From: Lumnitzera littorea
Taxonomy: Eukaryota > Streptophyta > Magnoliopsida > Myrtales > Combretaceae
Direction of reading: 5' to 3'
Assembly (NCBI GenBank): GCA_024138015.1
Contig: JAMXBB010000003.1
Span: forward strand, 74,772,190 to 74,836,189
Length of the DNA: 64,000 nucleotides
Below, piece by piece: positions 43,349-56,515 of this stretch (its first letter is position 1; each line of letters opens with the position of its first letter). Both the position numbers and the translations under genes were made by a program. The notes beneath the pieces are model-generated. The model was not told the DNA's origin, did no database searches, and saw only the letters and a list, made by a program, of their open reading frames with translations.

Positions 43349-46179
43349 ATGGCGATGAAGTCTGACTCTTTAGAGCATTGGAGGAACTACTTTAGGACAA
43401 TGAATGGTGATATTTTCGATGTAATTGATCGTGCTATTATGGTTGCGGCATCGGATTGTCCTAAAGAGTTTAAGTTGAGGAGAGATCGAATTGCGGAGAG
43501 GTTGTTTTCATGTAGATTGACTCGGTGTTCAGGTTGTGATCGAGTCGAATTGGCGGTGCCTGCTGAGGGTTGTGATGAGGACGATGATGATGGATTGAAA
43601 AGTGGTGAGGAGTGTGATTATGATGAACCCGGTGGTAGTAAAGAGAGTAAAGTGAATAGTACTAGTAGGGATGGCTGTCATGATCATGAAGAGGTGTTAG
43701 TGAATCAAGTCAGCAATTATAGTTATGGAGAAGCTGAAGCATTGACTGATGAGATTGAAGAAGAATCTTTAGTTGTCGGTGAAGTTTTGAGGATCAAAGA
43801 GGTTCTGCTTAACAGTAGAGATGAGGTATTATAGTTTGTTCTTAGCATTTTGTATGGAGATGTTATTTCTTCATCTTTAGCTATTTGATTGCTTTTAGCT
43901 GTTCATTATTTGTCTGCTAAGTCGCACTTGTGGTTTTCCTGTTTGTGTTGTGGCAGTCAGAATCCGTGTTGTATGAATCACTTAGAAGGCTGCAGTTGAT
44001 GGGTCTTTCTGTGAGCACATTGAAGGTATAGTCGCTTTGGCATTTAGAGTACTTTCTTCTTCTATTATACTAGGCTTAACAATGATTTCAACTTGAGTTT
44101 TGCTTCTGGCATTCCTATTAGCGTGTAATTGAGATTAATTATTCATCTTTGCCAGTCAACGGGGATTGGAAAAGCCGTTAATCCTCTCCGAAAGCATGGA
44201 TTGAAGGAGATTAGTCGGCTTGCCCAAACTCTCATTGCGTACGTTTCTTGCAACTTTCTTAAATGGAATTAGCACTAGTTTTTATTGCGTACACTTAGTG
44301 AATTAATTTCGATAGCAGTAGGCCTGCATTTAAACCTGGAGTTTGATCGATGAGCACTGGCATGAATTTTTATCTTTCTTAATCTTTGTCGGATCTCCCC
44401 TTTTGCAGCATTAGATATCTGCTGTCGTAAATTTTTATGCATTTGCATTTTGTTTAGGCTAGCCCTGGCATCATTAATTGTTTGATATGCTCCAATTGGG
44501 TGAAGCTTAGGTGATTACCTTTTAATTTTACAGATGCATAATGATTCCATCTACGGTGCAACCCTTTTCAACATTGATTACATGCTTTACGTATGAGTGA
44601 TGTATTGGCTCCTACAACTTATTGCACTAGCTTTATATGCACATATGTACTGTGTCCCATGGATGAGTGTCCGACGAGTGTCCTGAGGCGTTTGTTAAGG
44701 GCAATAGAGAGAAACTTTCCACATTTTCTAACAGCAATTACACACTTAACAAAGAAAAAACAAGTTTGTAAAATGTAAAAAGTTTCTTGACCTGACATGT
44801 TAGTAAGTGCCCTGGGGCATCCATTAATATTTTCCACATAAAGTAACTCATAAGAATTTTCTTTGCAATTGATGTTTCCAATGTGGAGACATTATAAAGG
44901 AACTGTATCCAATTTGCAATTTTGTTTCATTGCAGATTGTGGAAGGCTATGGTAGATGAATGGTTCCAAGCCGCCCCTGCTATAGCTGGTAATATAAATG
45001 TGAAGTTAATTTCCCATTTTTCCTTTTCTTTCAGTTGGCTTGCAAATACTGATCAGAGATTATTACTGCAGAGAGCACTCCTGAATCAGTGAACCCTTCA
45101 AGTGCCGATGAAGAAGGATTACCTTCTCCTCCTTTGGACGAAGGTGCCTTTTTCGCTGCTCAAACTACCACAATGGAGCTATCTCAGGTAAATGGCTTCC
45201 CTCTTCGTCGGGAAATCTCTACTCAAAGATCTATAATGCTTCCTTTTAAGTAAGTCGTAACTGACATGATCTGCTTTGTTTGGTGGGCTGTGGTTGCTGT
45301 GAATGAAGTTCTTTGATGGCATGGATGATGATGGAAGTAAGTGAAATCTGCTTTTAATCACTTCATGTGATGAAGTTGAGTTGTTGCTTTAATATCTTTT
45401 GCTTGTAGTTGAGTGTTAACCTTGTGTGGCTGTATTTCAGATCCTCACTGTGGTGGAAATGTTGTAAAGAACCCTTGTGGTGGGGCAAAACCAATGGTAG
45501 CGAAACCAAGTGCCCCTGAGTGGCTTAAGGAGCAATCCCTTGATAAAGTAGATATATCTCCAAAAGATAGGAAGAGTCAACAAATGAAAAAGCAAGAAAA
45601 TATCATGAAGCCCAGCAGGCCTTTGCATGCCAACTCTGTTAGCAGTAGACATACAAATGGCAATGTAGATCGAAGGACTGATAAACATGCAAAGATCCAG
45701 CCAAGGAGAACAGACAAAGTTTCTGTCCCCAAAAGGAATTTTGTCAATCAGCAAGATGTAAGCAGAAATTGCATTTATTTGAGTATCAAAGTCTCAATCA
45801 TATGTATGCCTGATGGTATTTTTCTTCTTATAGGAATCAAAGCGTTCAGAGGAAGCTGCAGTGCAGATGAAGCTTGAAGCTACAAAGAGGAAACTGCAGG
45901 AAAGTTATCAACAAGCTGAGAATGGTAGGAATCCCCTTGGATTGTCAATCTTGTTGAATGCTTAATGGATTTGTTTTTGTTCAACATGAATGCCGCTTGA
46001 AAACTTTTATGTCATGTGGCTAATATGATGCTTGATTCTCTTTTATTTTGACAGCCAAGAAGCAAAGGACAATACAGGTCATGGATTTGCATGATCTTCC
46101 AAAACAGGCGCTTGTCAACAAAAATCCACAAATGCGACTGGGAAACCACAATAGACATTGGGTGAATGGGTGGCGATAA
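43349..46179 (+). CDS. MED26: Mediator subunit 26 (MED26a/b type), nine exons, 452 aa
   Basis: Exons: 43349-43825, 43957-44025, 44156-44238, 44936-44988, 45072-45187, 45309-45336, 45441-45757, 45834-45924, 46055-46179. All introns are GT-AG and the spliced length is 1,359 nt, in frame to TAA. The N-terminus (SLEHWRNYFRTMNGDIFDVI, then ASDCPKEFKLRRDRIAERLF) matches plant MED26 proteins. Residues about 75-105 are acidic. A TFIIS N-terminal (LW) domain covers roughly 130-228 (VLYESLRRLQLMGLSVSTLK, IGKAVNPLRKHGLKEISRLA, WKAMVDEW). A conserved LPSPPLDEGAFFAAQTTTME and FFDGMDDDGNP follow. The C-terminus is basic and probably helical (KLEATKRKLQESYQQAENAK). As part of Mediator it should link activators to RNA polymerase II in the nucleus. 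No disabling change is seen. The exact paralog (26a or 26b) is not settled. Confidence 0.93.
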
Positions 46180-46600
46180 CCTCTTTTAAGTATGAGCTGA
46201 TATCAGTTCCATTTTGAAGTATCTTATTTCCAAGTAAAAGAACCAGAGCTATTTTGAGCGCAATCCATTAGTTGGATACTGACTGTGAGGTGATCATTGT
46301 TCAATAATTTTCCTGACTGAAACCTGTATTAGAGCCAAGATATTAAACTGAGAATCTTTTCCATGTACATGATCAAGGTGTAGAATTGGATCATTGGCTT
46401 CCCAAACAAAAAGGGAAAGCACATTTAATACGCATTGATGATCCATGACTCGGTTAAGAGAAGATTATCAGTATAGAGCACTAATGTCGGATGTCCAGTT
46501 GACTGCGCGTGGCTATGTAGTTGTTCATTTTGTTAAGAACGTGTGATTATAATACCCCTGAATGCCATACATAGATTTGCACAGAATAAAGTGCAATTTC
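46180..46600 (+). terminator. 3' UTR and poly(A) signal of the MED26-type gene
   Basis: Non-coding sequence after the stop with AATAAA at 46585-46590 (GCACAGAATAAAGTGC), about 405 bases past the stop. T-rich sequence follows at 46650. The true cleavage site cannot be read. Confidence 0.4.
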
Positions 46601-47200
46601 AGGAGCGCATACCATTAACTCTTTGTAATGAAGTCAATGTGGAATGAACATTTTTTTTTCTCCTTCTCCCTTCAGGTCATATATTCAGTTCAGTCAATGT
46701 TTTCTTTTCCATATTTTCTTCTCTTTGCTCCCTGTGTCTTTTCCCATTCCCTTCTCCAGTGGTAACTGGTTTTACACTACTAATTTGCTGACAGTGGAAT
46801 GAAGTGGATACCATCCTTTGTCTATTATGCAAAAAAAAAATGGGTGCTTTCCAATGAGTGATATCAGGGTACTTCAATATGTTTTATCGATAGACAGTTT
46901 TTCACTTCCTTGACAAAACAACGCAATTGTTTATAATCATTGTATGTGTTTTTGTTTTTTCCGTCTATTTTGTTTATATACGCTGCCATCTGCGTGGATC
47001 GGAAATATTTTAGTGTAAATAATATATATAGACATTTCTGGTCGGAACAAATATGTTTTTAGATTTAAATAAAGAGATATATCTATATTATCAAGTGAAC
47101 ACTACTTATTTAATTCAATACCAATGAAATTTATACTTTTTCTTTTTAAACTCCCAAAATAGAGAGGAAATTGACATATATATATATATGGATAATCTCA
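46601..47200. other. Intergenic sequence downstream of the MED26-type gene
   Basis: No gene or repeat recognised. A short minus-strand frame (46877-46677) has no family resemblance. Confidence 0.4.
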
Positions 47201-47568
47201 ATATATTTTATAATAACTTATTTTGTAAAAAACAAGGAGCCTACTTCTCATCCTAAAAGTTAGTAGGTGTGATAGAGTTCTCTTTTTATCTATTGCTCCG
47301 AGTTTATATAATTAAGTAACACTTATGTTATTCAATCATGTAATCGATTCGAATCAAGTTAAAAAGGCTCCATATTATTAGTAAGATATATTTTATAATC
47401 AGCTTATTTTGCTAAAAATAAAGAGTCTACTTCTCATCTTAAGAATCAGTAGGTGTGATAAAGTTCCCTTTTTATTTGTTACTCTAAGTTTATATAATTA
47501 AGTAGCACTTATGTTATTCAATCATATAATCGATTTGGATCAAATTAAAAAGGTCCCATATTATGAGA
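47201..47568 (+). repeat. Tandem duplication of a 185-bp unit
   Basis: Copy 1 (47201-47385) and copy 2 (47386-47568) share ATATATTTTATAAT, CTACTTCTCATC, AGTAGGTGTGATA, GTTTATATAATTAAGTA and CACTTATGTTATTCAATCAT, with scattered substitutions. Two units only. It is non-coding and in no other place in the window. Confidence 0.85.
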
Positions 47569-50400
47569 AAATCAGCACTTTATTTATAATTAAGCGACTG
47601 TTCTTACTTATTAATACTTTATTTAGAAAGATTGCAGTTAGTACGTTTCTCTTCTCAAAATCAATTTTCTCATAAGTTTTGTTCTTAAATATTTTAAGGT
47701 GCAGACATTGTAAATGCATATTGCTAAATAATTAAGTAAATATGTTTTGTTTCAAATCCATTCGATCCCTTTATAAGATCCTTCAAATCTAATTGATATA
47801 AATTTAAAAGTGAGATAGAACGCGTCAAATTCTAATTTAACTAAAGTATGGTTCACCAATCTTAATAACGATGATTTGTCCATGTTCATCGAATGGATGT
47901 TCACTAATTTTTCTCCTAGAGATTTTTTTTTTTTATATAAACAAATCCCTGCTTTTGTTTAGCCAAGGGAGAGAGGAGAAAAACAAAATCCTTGGATTTG
48001 TATGGTTGCAGCATGTGACAAATTGGAGTATATTCGTCGGACAAGTAATTTTCTTCCCTGTCGCAATCCCACCTAGGTGCCTTGTTCCAAGTTCCTAACT
48101 GATGCTTATTCAACTGAACGATAAACATGGACAGACCATTATTATTTTAATTGAAAAAAAGAAAAGAAAAGAAAAGAAAACACAATGAGAAACGGTTTCG
48201 ATTAATAATGTTTACCTGTAGACAAGTGCAAAATAAGCAATCTTGTTCATTGCACCTTATCCTTAGTGTTTATCTGTATTACATATTTTCTAATTTCGAT
48301 TATTCTAATGAAAGTAAAGAGATTGCGAATGCCAGTTGTAAATTTCGCCTCATTTGATTATATGAGATGTTGCAAAGCTGGGAGGAAACAAAAAATTTTT
48401 AAAAGGAGAATTTATCTGGAATATCGTGTCCGCATAACATTCTTGAACTCTCTTAAATGGGATAAAAAGTCAACATGTATAAAAATTGTACGCAAGAGGT
48501 AGGTACAGTATGACATGCCAAAAGCCGCAGTTAATTTTCTCGTTGGAAAAGGTGAGAAAAGAGAGATATTTTGAAAGCTGAGGGTTGGTGTTGACCATTC
48601 GTGTCTGTAAAAGAAGTGCAGTTTTAACAACCAGTTCCAATGTTATTGACATGTGTGGGTTTCGATACCGAAAGAAATTATATACATACTACGTATCATA
48701 TATATGATTGAAAAAATGATTTAATATATATATATATATATATATATGAAATGATCAAATGAGATAAAATAGGAAAAAAGAGTTAGCAATCTTAATAAAT
48801 TTTAATATTTCAAGTGACAGGTAGAAGAGCACTATAACATTAGACTCCACAATAGGTAAAAAACAAGATGGTATTTTTAAGTTGTTTGTATGTTTTGATC
48901 TTTTGAGATAGAATTTCAGTAGAATAATAGTGTTCGTAGGAATTTATCTCTCGTCAATGAATATGGTATTTATAAAAGATGATAAGTGAATTCGATTCGT
49001 TAGATTATGACGTTAATCGATTATTATGATTAAAACTTTTTAAATATAAAAATATTAGATGGGCTTTTTCTATGGGTTTAAGCTCAAATAAAGAGTTTTA
49101 TATTTTATTAATGTGAATCAAGTTAAAAAAGATTGAATTGAATAAACCGATCTAATATACCCTGTTCTAAACTTATCATGCTAAAACTCCTGTAATCATC
49201 TCAAAATATTTATAATTTTGACTTTCTACACGTTGCCATCTTAACTCAAAAGGTCAAACTCATATCGTTATTGAGCTTAAAAGTTCATAAAATAGATTTA
49301 ACCCTCTACAACATGAAAATAAATTTATTATAAGATATTTACTAAACCATTCCGATAAAGCTTAAATGTCAGTGTTTTTCAAGGATTACGAATATAAACG
49401 TTCCCGCGTCAGCGCCTCCCGTGGTGCCCAACTCTCTACATAATTCATTTAAAGAGTGTTTGAGGCGCTGATTAAGAGAGAGAAAAAAAAAAAGAAAATT
49501 TAAATAAAACTTATTAAAGAGAAGAAAAGAAGAACATATGTTGTCCTTTCCCAAAATAAATATGAAGAAAATAGAAAACTTTGAAGAATCAAAAAGAAAA
49601 TGCAAAGAAAAATTGTAAGGAAGTACATCTTATGTGAATAAAAATAAAATTAACAATAAATGATAAAGAAAAAGAGAAAAATCAAAATGAGAATGGATCT
49701 CAAATATGATAATATTAGGCTAGAAGAAAGATGAAACCCGTATTGGGTGCGACATACCCCGGTAATCACCCCCTCTCAGATATGGAAAGTTCTTCCTGTG
49801 CCTGTAATTTTTTCTGATTTTTTTTTTCTCTTCTAAATCCTCATTGCCCTTCTTCTTTTTCAATTTCGATTCATTAGGTTCTTAGGGGGAATTTCATCTG
49901 CATGGCGGACTTCTAAGCGTGTATATATATCCATAATTATTTTCAAGTATGTGTATTACGTTGGAATGGAGTCAAATGTAGCCATCACTTTCCCCTAATA
50001 GATAGATAGTAAATGAGAGGGAGTGAGAGCTGGCAAAGCAAGCAAATTTTCTTAGCAACAAAGATGTTGAGAGCTGTTATGGAGCAAAGCCACAAACTTC
50101 TATCGGCTCTATTTTATTTTTATGTTTATCTTTCTATTTCATTTTATTAATGGCACTACTAGCCATTTATTTTTTTTCTAATTTTTAAAACATGATTATC
50201 TAACCAGTAAAAAATAAAAACACAGGTACCAAAGTGAAAATATGTGATAATACGGATACCCTATATATAATTTACCTTAGATAAAAAGGGAATACATAAA
50301 AAGTATACATATGAATGTACAACGACAAACACATAAAATTAAAAAAAAAATTCTTTAAATAAAATAGGAAATGGTTTTAAGGATAACCATCCACCGTATC
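47569..50400. other. AT-rich intergenic sequence
   Basis: No gene recognised. It includes a TA microsatellite at 48724-48747 and several low-complexity purine-rich runs (48157-48180, 49480-49500). Short frames near 48151-48652 have no recognisable product. Confidence 0.45.
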
Positions 50401-53223
50401 TATAAATGGATACATCTACATCTTTTTCCTTTATAAGCTACTACAGCAAGGATTCTCTTTCTATGATAGGAAAGGAGAAAGACATAATAAGAAGTAAACT
50501 TCTAACTTGGATTAGTTTTTCATAAATAATGAAACTTTTAGATAAAATAAAAAGATTGAGAAATAGCAAATAAAAAAATTAATACATGACATTAGTTAAA
50601 ATAGAGAAAATCCTACAAACCTTGGAGAGATTTATAACAAAGAGAAATCAATTAATTAATTAGATTCCTCAGGAAAAAACCATAAAGTGATCCATAAATT
50701 AAGATTTATATTGAAAAATGCGTTAGGATTTTGCAATAGAATCTAATTTGATCAATATTAGGTTAACATGGGAATAAAGTATAAAACAACACAAATATCG
50801 AGGGTTTGTACTTATAATTGATTTAAGGTTTCCTATGGATTTCAATTATGACTGAGGTTTAGGAAATCGAATTGGAATAGAGGTAGAGTAAATCGTTAAT
50901 ATGTAAATAAGATGAATTCACAATATTAGAAGTATGAATATATTAGAATAATCCTAGATTAATTGTTTAGAGAAATTTGCATAAAACAATAGCAAGGAAA
51001 AAAAAAAAAAAAAAAAGAAGAAGCTCGTAGCTAGGTAGATCGTCCGTAAGTCGATTGCACCCCTCACTTCAACCCAGTGAACCACTTTGGTTTAGTTTAT
51101 GGAAATTCTTAACTAATAATGAATTTCAAGAAGCTAATATCTAAATAAAATCTAAGACAAACCCATAAATAAGAAGAGTAAACTAAAATGAATGAAGCCA
51201 TTATTTAGACAAAAACTCTTTCTTGCTTGTTTGTGACACTCTCTTTTTGCTTAAGCGCTTCGAGAGTAATTTCCTCCTTGGATTTAATTGCTATTCATAG
51301 TCTTCGCTCAACTTTGATTTATGGCTTGCATCTCTCCTGTTTAGCTGGTCAATCTAGTAAATTGTTTTCGGTCTCTCTTTTGCTTGCCTAGGTGCTCTAG
51401 TTCTCCTAATAGTAGCTCTTTCACTAGTAGTTATTCTTTGCTTTTCTAGAATCCTTCTTCTGGAAACTCTCCCAGTCAATAGTGGGTTTGAAGGTTGATA
51501 GGGATCAATTTCTCGATTTTAATATTATGAATATCTTTGGCCCTTGTTGTCTTGAAATACTTCCTCTCTTTTAGCCCTTGGCTTATGGTTTGAGTTGTAA
51601 TTTTAGAAGTCTTCCTATAATTGGGCAATCCATCTATGATCACTCCATTAGTCACATACCAACTTGGATATTAATAGCTTTTTGGTTGAAACATTACAAA
51701 TGGTTACTGAAATAACTCCTTACTAATAGGTGCACAATTCGAGGATGAACCAAGGTAGAAGTTAGTAGGCCTACTTTAACTCAATTTACAAGAGAAGATA
51801 GGGAATTTTATCTAGGTACAACTCATAATATACTTTTTAGATGACCAATAGGTAAAAAGTGGTAGGAATTAGTCATATAACACTAAAAAAAAAAAAAAAA
51901 AAGGAGGGAAGAACTATCTAATTGCAAGGTCTTGCAATGAAGACCTTTTGTATTTAAGGGGTATAGTGTGATACTTTATGTGAAAAAAGTTTCACATAGA
52001 ACATAGGAGTGTATTAATAGTGATTTATAAGGTTAAGGTAACAAATACCAAATCAGCATAGCTATGACTATGGGCTTTTTAACCAAGTGATGGAAAAGCC
52101 CATAAGTCACCTATTGGCTTGGTTGTTGATTGCTCCTGGACTAGAGCTTAATGGTAACAATAATAGTATAATGATTCACAAAATTTCCTCTAATTGAATT
52201 TTAGGATTTCTATAATCCTCTTGTACTCCACATATTACACTTAATAACATATATGTAAGACATAATAAACATGTCCTAGTCTTTAGTCTCAATCTCAACA
52301 TAAATATTTTTCAAGTTAAGATAAAAGGAATGTTTGAAATATGTTGTCTTACTAATGACCCTGCACTCATACAAACTTAAAGAAAGAAACTAGAAGATAT
52401 AGTTTCCTTGAGAATTGTATATGACACATGGATGCATTTATGAAACAATCAAGATTGTTAATGGAAGTTTGATATGATTCATCATTCTTATCAATGGTTA
52501 TTTACCAAAATCTCTAGGAGATTGATAGAAACTATGAAATTAAGAGAAATCTCTCTTTGAAATTCATTATCATAAAAAGGGACAAGAGTAGAAAAACCTT
52601 ATGAATTCAAACTTAAAAAAAGCCCCAAAATGTAATTTAACCTTAACTTATTAACAAGGACAAAATAGTAAATAAACTAAAATGAAAGAATGTACCATAA
52701 ACTTAAGCAAACACTTTATTTAGATGATCTCCATGTTGTTCAAATATTATCTTCATTGCTCAAATGGGCTAAATGGGAATTCTAGTGAAATCCTTTACAT
52801 GATATGCTAAGTATAGTGATGGTATTTGGATGAAGTTCTTTACTTAACAAGCATGGCATTCGAATGAAGGATTCGAATCCTTTAAAGTTGCTTAAAGTTT
52901 TCTTAAAGTTATCCCCTTAAGAAGTAGTTGTATGTAATTAATAGTTGGGGTGATATGCAAAAAGATGATGTCATAAGATATTTTAAAAATCTAGATAATC
53001 TCTATCATTGATTTGTAATTTTGTTGAAATTGACTATAGAGGATCTATTTCCTAAAGTGAAGTCTCTTGCATAAGATATGCTATTCTCTACTTTATTTCC
53101 TACCACTTGGATGGTAACTTGGTTTTGATTCTTATCATGAGAAATGTACCCAAAGAAAACAAAAATCATAATTAGGAGCTAGTTTAAAACTTATTATCAT
53201 TAGGGGCAATGAAGACTCATTTG
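50401..53223. other. Unassigned, probably decayed transposon sequence
   Basis: No long open frame or known domain. A-rich runs of 17-20 bases occur at about 50999-51016 and 51882-51902. The sequence is not repeated elsewhere in the window, so neither gene nor TE family can be named. Confidence 0.3.
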
Positions 53224-53228
53224 GGAAA

Positions 53229-54071
53229 TCATAGGAATCAATCCTTAAACTGATCACAAGAAGCCGAGCTAGAGGATTTCAAGGGCTTACACGGAAATTA
53301 CTAATTTTAATCCATAACCAAGATGGGGACTCCTTTCCTGATCCAACCTCTAGCCAACCTGTCTATCAGATCCTCACATATGTTGAACATGCTCCTACTC
53401 AACAGCAAAGTCCTAATCTAAAAGACAGTCTAGAACTAGCTAAGCCAAGCTCTCAACCTAATCTACTGGCGTTTAACTTCAAGATAGCTAACCCTTTTGC
53501 TAAGCTGATTGGCTCTTAACCTGATCTAGATCAAGTCGGCTCTTAACTACCAACACTTCATGTTTTTGCCTATGTTATATCATACTCCTAACGTACAGCC
53601 ATCAAGCGATACGTGCCTTCTAACACAATGTTGCAGAATGATTCTTTATTTTTCGTATCGAATATTCTTTATCCTTTTTACCCCTTTTTTGATATGATTC
53701 ATGTAATATAATTATAAAATACCCTTTTATCTTTTCATACGTGTAAAATAACCTTAGTAAGCAAATATATAAACCCCCACTTTCCTTGTACGCAAACATT
53801 CAACTTTCAATACAGAATTATCTACTTTGAGCAACTTTAGTGTTCTCGTTATCATTCAACTTTTATCTATTTCCTTTAACAAGGAGTAGTGGCGAGTGAC
53901 CCTTCTATTTGAATTGGTGTATCATATCTAATGGATTGTTGGTCAAGTAGGATTGAGTGGTGTGTCATATCCATTCGGTAGCTGCTTGGACTTTACTAGC
54001 TTTTTCTTTGTATCTTTCTGGTTTACTTTGTTGTGGTGCCTCTCCATGTATTCGACCTCAAAGATGCATCA
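53229..54071 (+). repeat. 5' LTR of the chromovirus-type element
   Basis: It begins TCATAGGAATCAA and ends AGATGCATCA. It is collinear with 58393-59245, sharing AAGTCCTAATC, TTTTTGCCTATGTTATATCAT, ACGTACAGCCATCAAGCGA and TAGGATTGAGTGGT. The first two bases (TC here, TA in the 3' LTR) are both derived from the expected TG. Confidence 0.8.
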
Positions 54072-54078
54072 GCTTTAC

Positions 54079-54090
54079 TAGTATCAAAGG
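54079..54090 (+). other. Primer-binding-site remnant (tRNA-Met type)
   Basis: TAGTATCAAAGG lies eight bases after the 5' LTR end. The usual plant Ty3/gypsy site complementary to initiator tRNA-Met is TGGTATCAGAGC, so three positions differ. Confidence 0.6.
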
Positions 54091-54780
54091 ATGGTTTCGA
54101 CGAGGGAGCATATTAGGTTTCGTGAAGTTTTAGTTCACTTTACCGTTAGTGGCTGTTGTGTTCCTTCTATAGCTATTGTAGTGTGTTTGAGTGTAAGTAA
54201 GTGTAGTTTCATCATTACTTTGCTCTTACTCTATTTTTCATTACAAAAATAGAGGAGGGTCATTTTTGTGTACATTCATGTAAGTTGAGCGTAGGAGGCT
54301 ATCTGTTTTGCAGTGGTGTACTGAATCTAGTGCAAGACTATTTGATGGTTGTTGGTCGTATCTATATGAATATCAAGTAGAGATGCAAACTAGTACTGTG
54401 CAAAAATGAAGAATAAGCTATTTGTTTTACTTATGAAGTTTTTTATAGCAATTTCTTGAAGTTTGCAATGGCAACTATTTGTGTCGTGTGTATATCAATT
54501 TCTCGCCAGTGGTGATTAAGTGGATGAAGTGCCATGGTTGGATTGCAGTATGTGATTAACATAAGTTTTGGGTTAAATACGAAATTGCTATAGTTTTGTT
54601 AGTATCAGAGCTACAATGGTGGTGGTGTATGAGCTAAATTCTAAGTTGAATGGTTGTTTAATTATGAATAATTGAGTGTTGTGTATTAATCTATTAAGTT
54701 GTACGAAGCCCTAAATCGAGCTGATTACAATTACTTGTTGGACCAATTACTCAAAGATGTGTTGTATGATGGAGCCAAAC
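54091..54780 (+). other. Region where gag would be expected; gag not recognisable
   Basis: Between the primer-binding site and the zinc knuckle I could not find capsid-like blocks of chromoviral gag on any + frame. Either gag has been deleted and replaced or it is too decayed to read. Confidence 0.4.
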
Positions 54781-55194
54781 TCTATGTATAGGTGCATGCG
54801 ACCATACCAAGCCGAGGAAAAGAATGACCAACTTGACAATAGTCGAGCAGGTCAGCACGATTGAGCAAGACAGTCAGGCTGAACTGAAGCTAGGCTGCCC
54901 CTAAGAATGTATGAGAAGGGACGAACCTCCGAACAGAAGTCTAGCAAGGTGAAATGCTTTAAATGCTTAGGCTTCAGACACATGGCTGTTGAGTGTTCAA
55001 ACCGACGTATTATGGTGCTCCGAGGAGATATAGTAGATAACACGGATGAGAGTGAGCTTGAGGAGAAGAAGGATATTCGAAAGGCAGATGCCGAGGAAAA
55101 AGAGGAGACCTGTATCTATGCCGACCAAGGAGAAGTGATGATACTAGTCTTGAGACAAGTCTTAAGTTCCTTACTAAACCCTAAGGAAGACTAA
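54781..55194 (+). pseudogene. Gag zinc knuckle and linker remnant
   Basis: The open 95-residue stretch (54907-55194) contains CFKCLGFRHMAVEC, an intact C-x2-C-x4-H-x4-C nucleocapsid zinc knuckle. An acidic linker (ESELEEKKD) follows, as commonly seen between gag and protease of plant chromoviruses. The upstream capsid part is missing. Confidence 0.7.
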
Positions 55195-55584
55195 AGAGAG
55201 AATTTGTTCCATACCAAGTGTACCATTAGAAGCTAATTATCCATGATTATAGTGGATGGAGGAAGCTGCATTAATGTGGTTGTGCAATCCTTTGTGCAGA
55301 GGTTAGGTCTGCTGACCTTAAAGCATCCCTGACCTTACAAGCTGCATTGCCTTCATGATAAGGGTACTTTGCATGTGATCGAACAAGTGACTATGCTGTT
55401 TAGTGTCGAAAATGTATATAAGGACAAAGTAGTGTGCGATGTTGTCCCCATAGGAGCTTCACATCTGCTGCTTAGACAACCTTGGTTATTCAACCGACAT
55501 ATTACGCACGATGGGTATAAGAACACCTATGCCTTTGTTAAGGATGGAAAGAGGATAGTGTTGCAATCTCTAACCCTATCCTAG
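55195..55584 (+). pseudogene. Aspartic protease remnant
   Basis: One frame reads MIIVDGGSCINVV, which stands for the protease active site (family xxDSGASxNFI). The following open stretch of 71 residues (55369-55584) carries PIGASHLLLRQPWLFNRHIT, matching the conserved P...HLLLGRPWQ[FY]DR segment of plant Ty3/gypsy proteases. A stop separates the two parts. The active site reads D-G-G instead of D-S/T-G. Confidence 0.65.
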
Positions 55585-55635
55585 GTAAATGAAGCCCATA
55601 ATCAGCTCACTCGAGTTAGTAAGAAGAAAGCCCTA

Positions 55636-56515
55636 ATGATGAGCCATAGAGATCTACGATCTATTGAGAAAGTTGATGAACCAATGTTCCTTTTGGTTAA
55701 GAGACTAATGGAAATAAGGGAGTTACAAAATGTTTTAGAAGGGATCCGAAGCTTGCTAAATGAGTTTTCCGACCTATTTCCGGAAGAACTGCTTAAGGGA
55801 CTGCCCTTAGTCCAAGACATAGAGTACTGTATTGATCTACTGCCGGGTGTCACCCTATCGAACCAACCTGCGTATAGGATGAACCTTGAGTAAGCTGCCG
55901 AGTTAAAAAGATAGTTGGACAAACTCATTAAGTGGGGATATATGAAGGAATAATAACTCTACTCGTTCCAAAAGAGGATGGTTTATGGCGCATGTGCATC
56001 GACAGTCAAGCAATTAACCGAATTACTGTTAAGTACAAATACTCAATACCGAAGCTCGATGACATGTTAGATGAGCCTCACGGCGTGAAGATATTTTCGA
56101 AGATTAACTTGTGGAGTAGCTACTACCAAATTCGTATAAGACTAAGCGATGAATGGAAGACTGCCTTTAAGACTAGGCACAAGCTCTATGAACGGTTATG
56201 CCATTCGGACTTACTAATGCGTTGACTATATTCATGAGGTTATTGAACCATGTGATGCGCTCTCTTCTTGGAAGATGTGTGGTTATATACTTTGATGACA
56301 TACCGGTGTACAGTGTCGACCTGAACAACCATGTTCAACATCTTTGCAAAGTATTTGACATTTTACGAATTGAGAAGTTGTATGGGAACGCAAAGAAATG
56401 CACGTTCTATTAGAAAGAGGTAACATTCCTAAGGTTTGTAGTATCGGGGGAAGGAATCCGAGTAAATGAGGAGAAGATTCGAGCTGTTTTGGATTAATTG
56501 ATGTCAAAGAATGTC
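55636..56515 (+). pseudogene. Reverse transcriptase, decayed
   Basis: In order: FPEELLKGLPL and IEYCIDLLPG (55780-55850), LVPKEDGLWRMCIDSQAIN (about 55956-56010), IPKLDDMLDE, FSKINLWSSYYQIRI, MPFGLTNALTIFMRLLN and VVIYFDDIPVYS (56280-56315). YFDD is the catalytic box, and MPFGLTNAP-type and DLxSGYxQI-type motifs are recognisable with substitutions (DL to NL in FSKINL). The domain spans three frames with stops, for example at 55891 and 56413. Confidence 0.8.

Noticed and set aside
44593..44837. Open frames on both strands
   Set aside because: They lie inside intron 3 of the MED26-type gene and have no family resemblance.
45413..45877. 154-codon + strand frame as a separate gene
   Set aside because: It is exon 7 read through its donor site into the intron and exon 8. 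The spliced model joins better.
48151..48652. Cluster of short frames as a small gene
   Set aside because: They overlap in several frames on both strands, with no conserved motif or splice logic.
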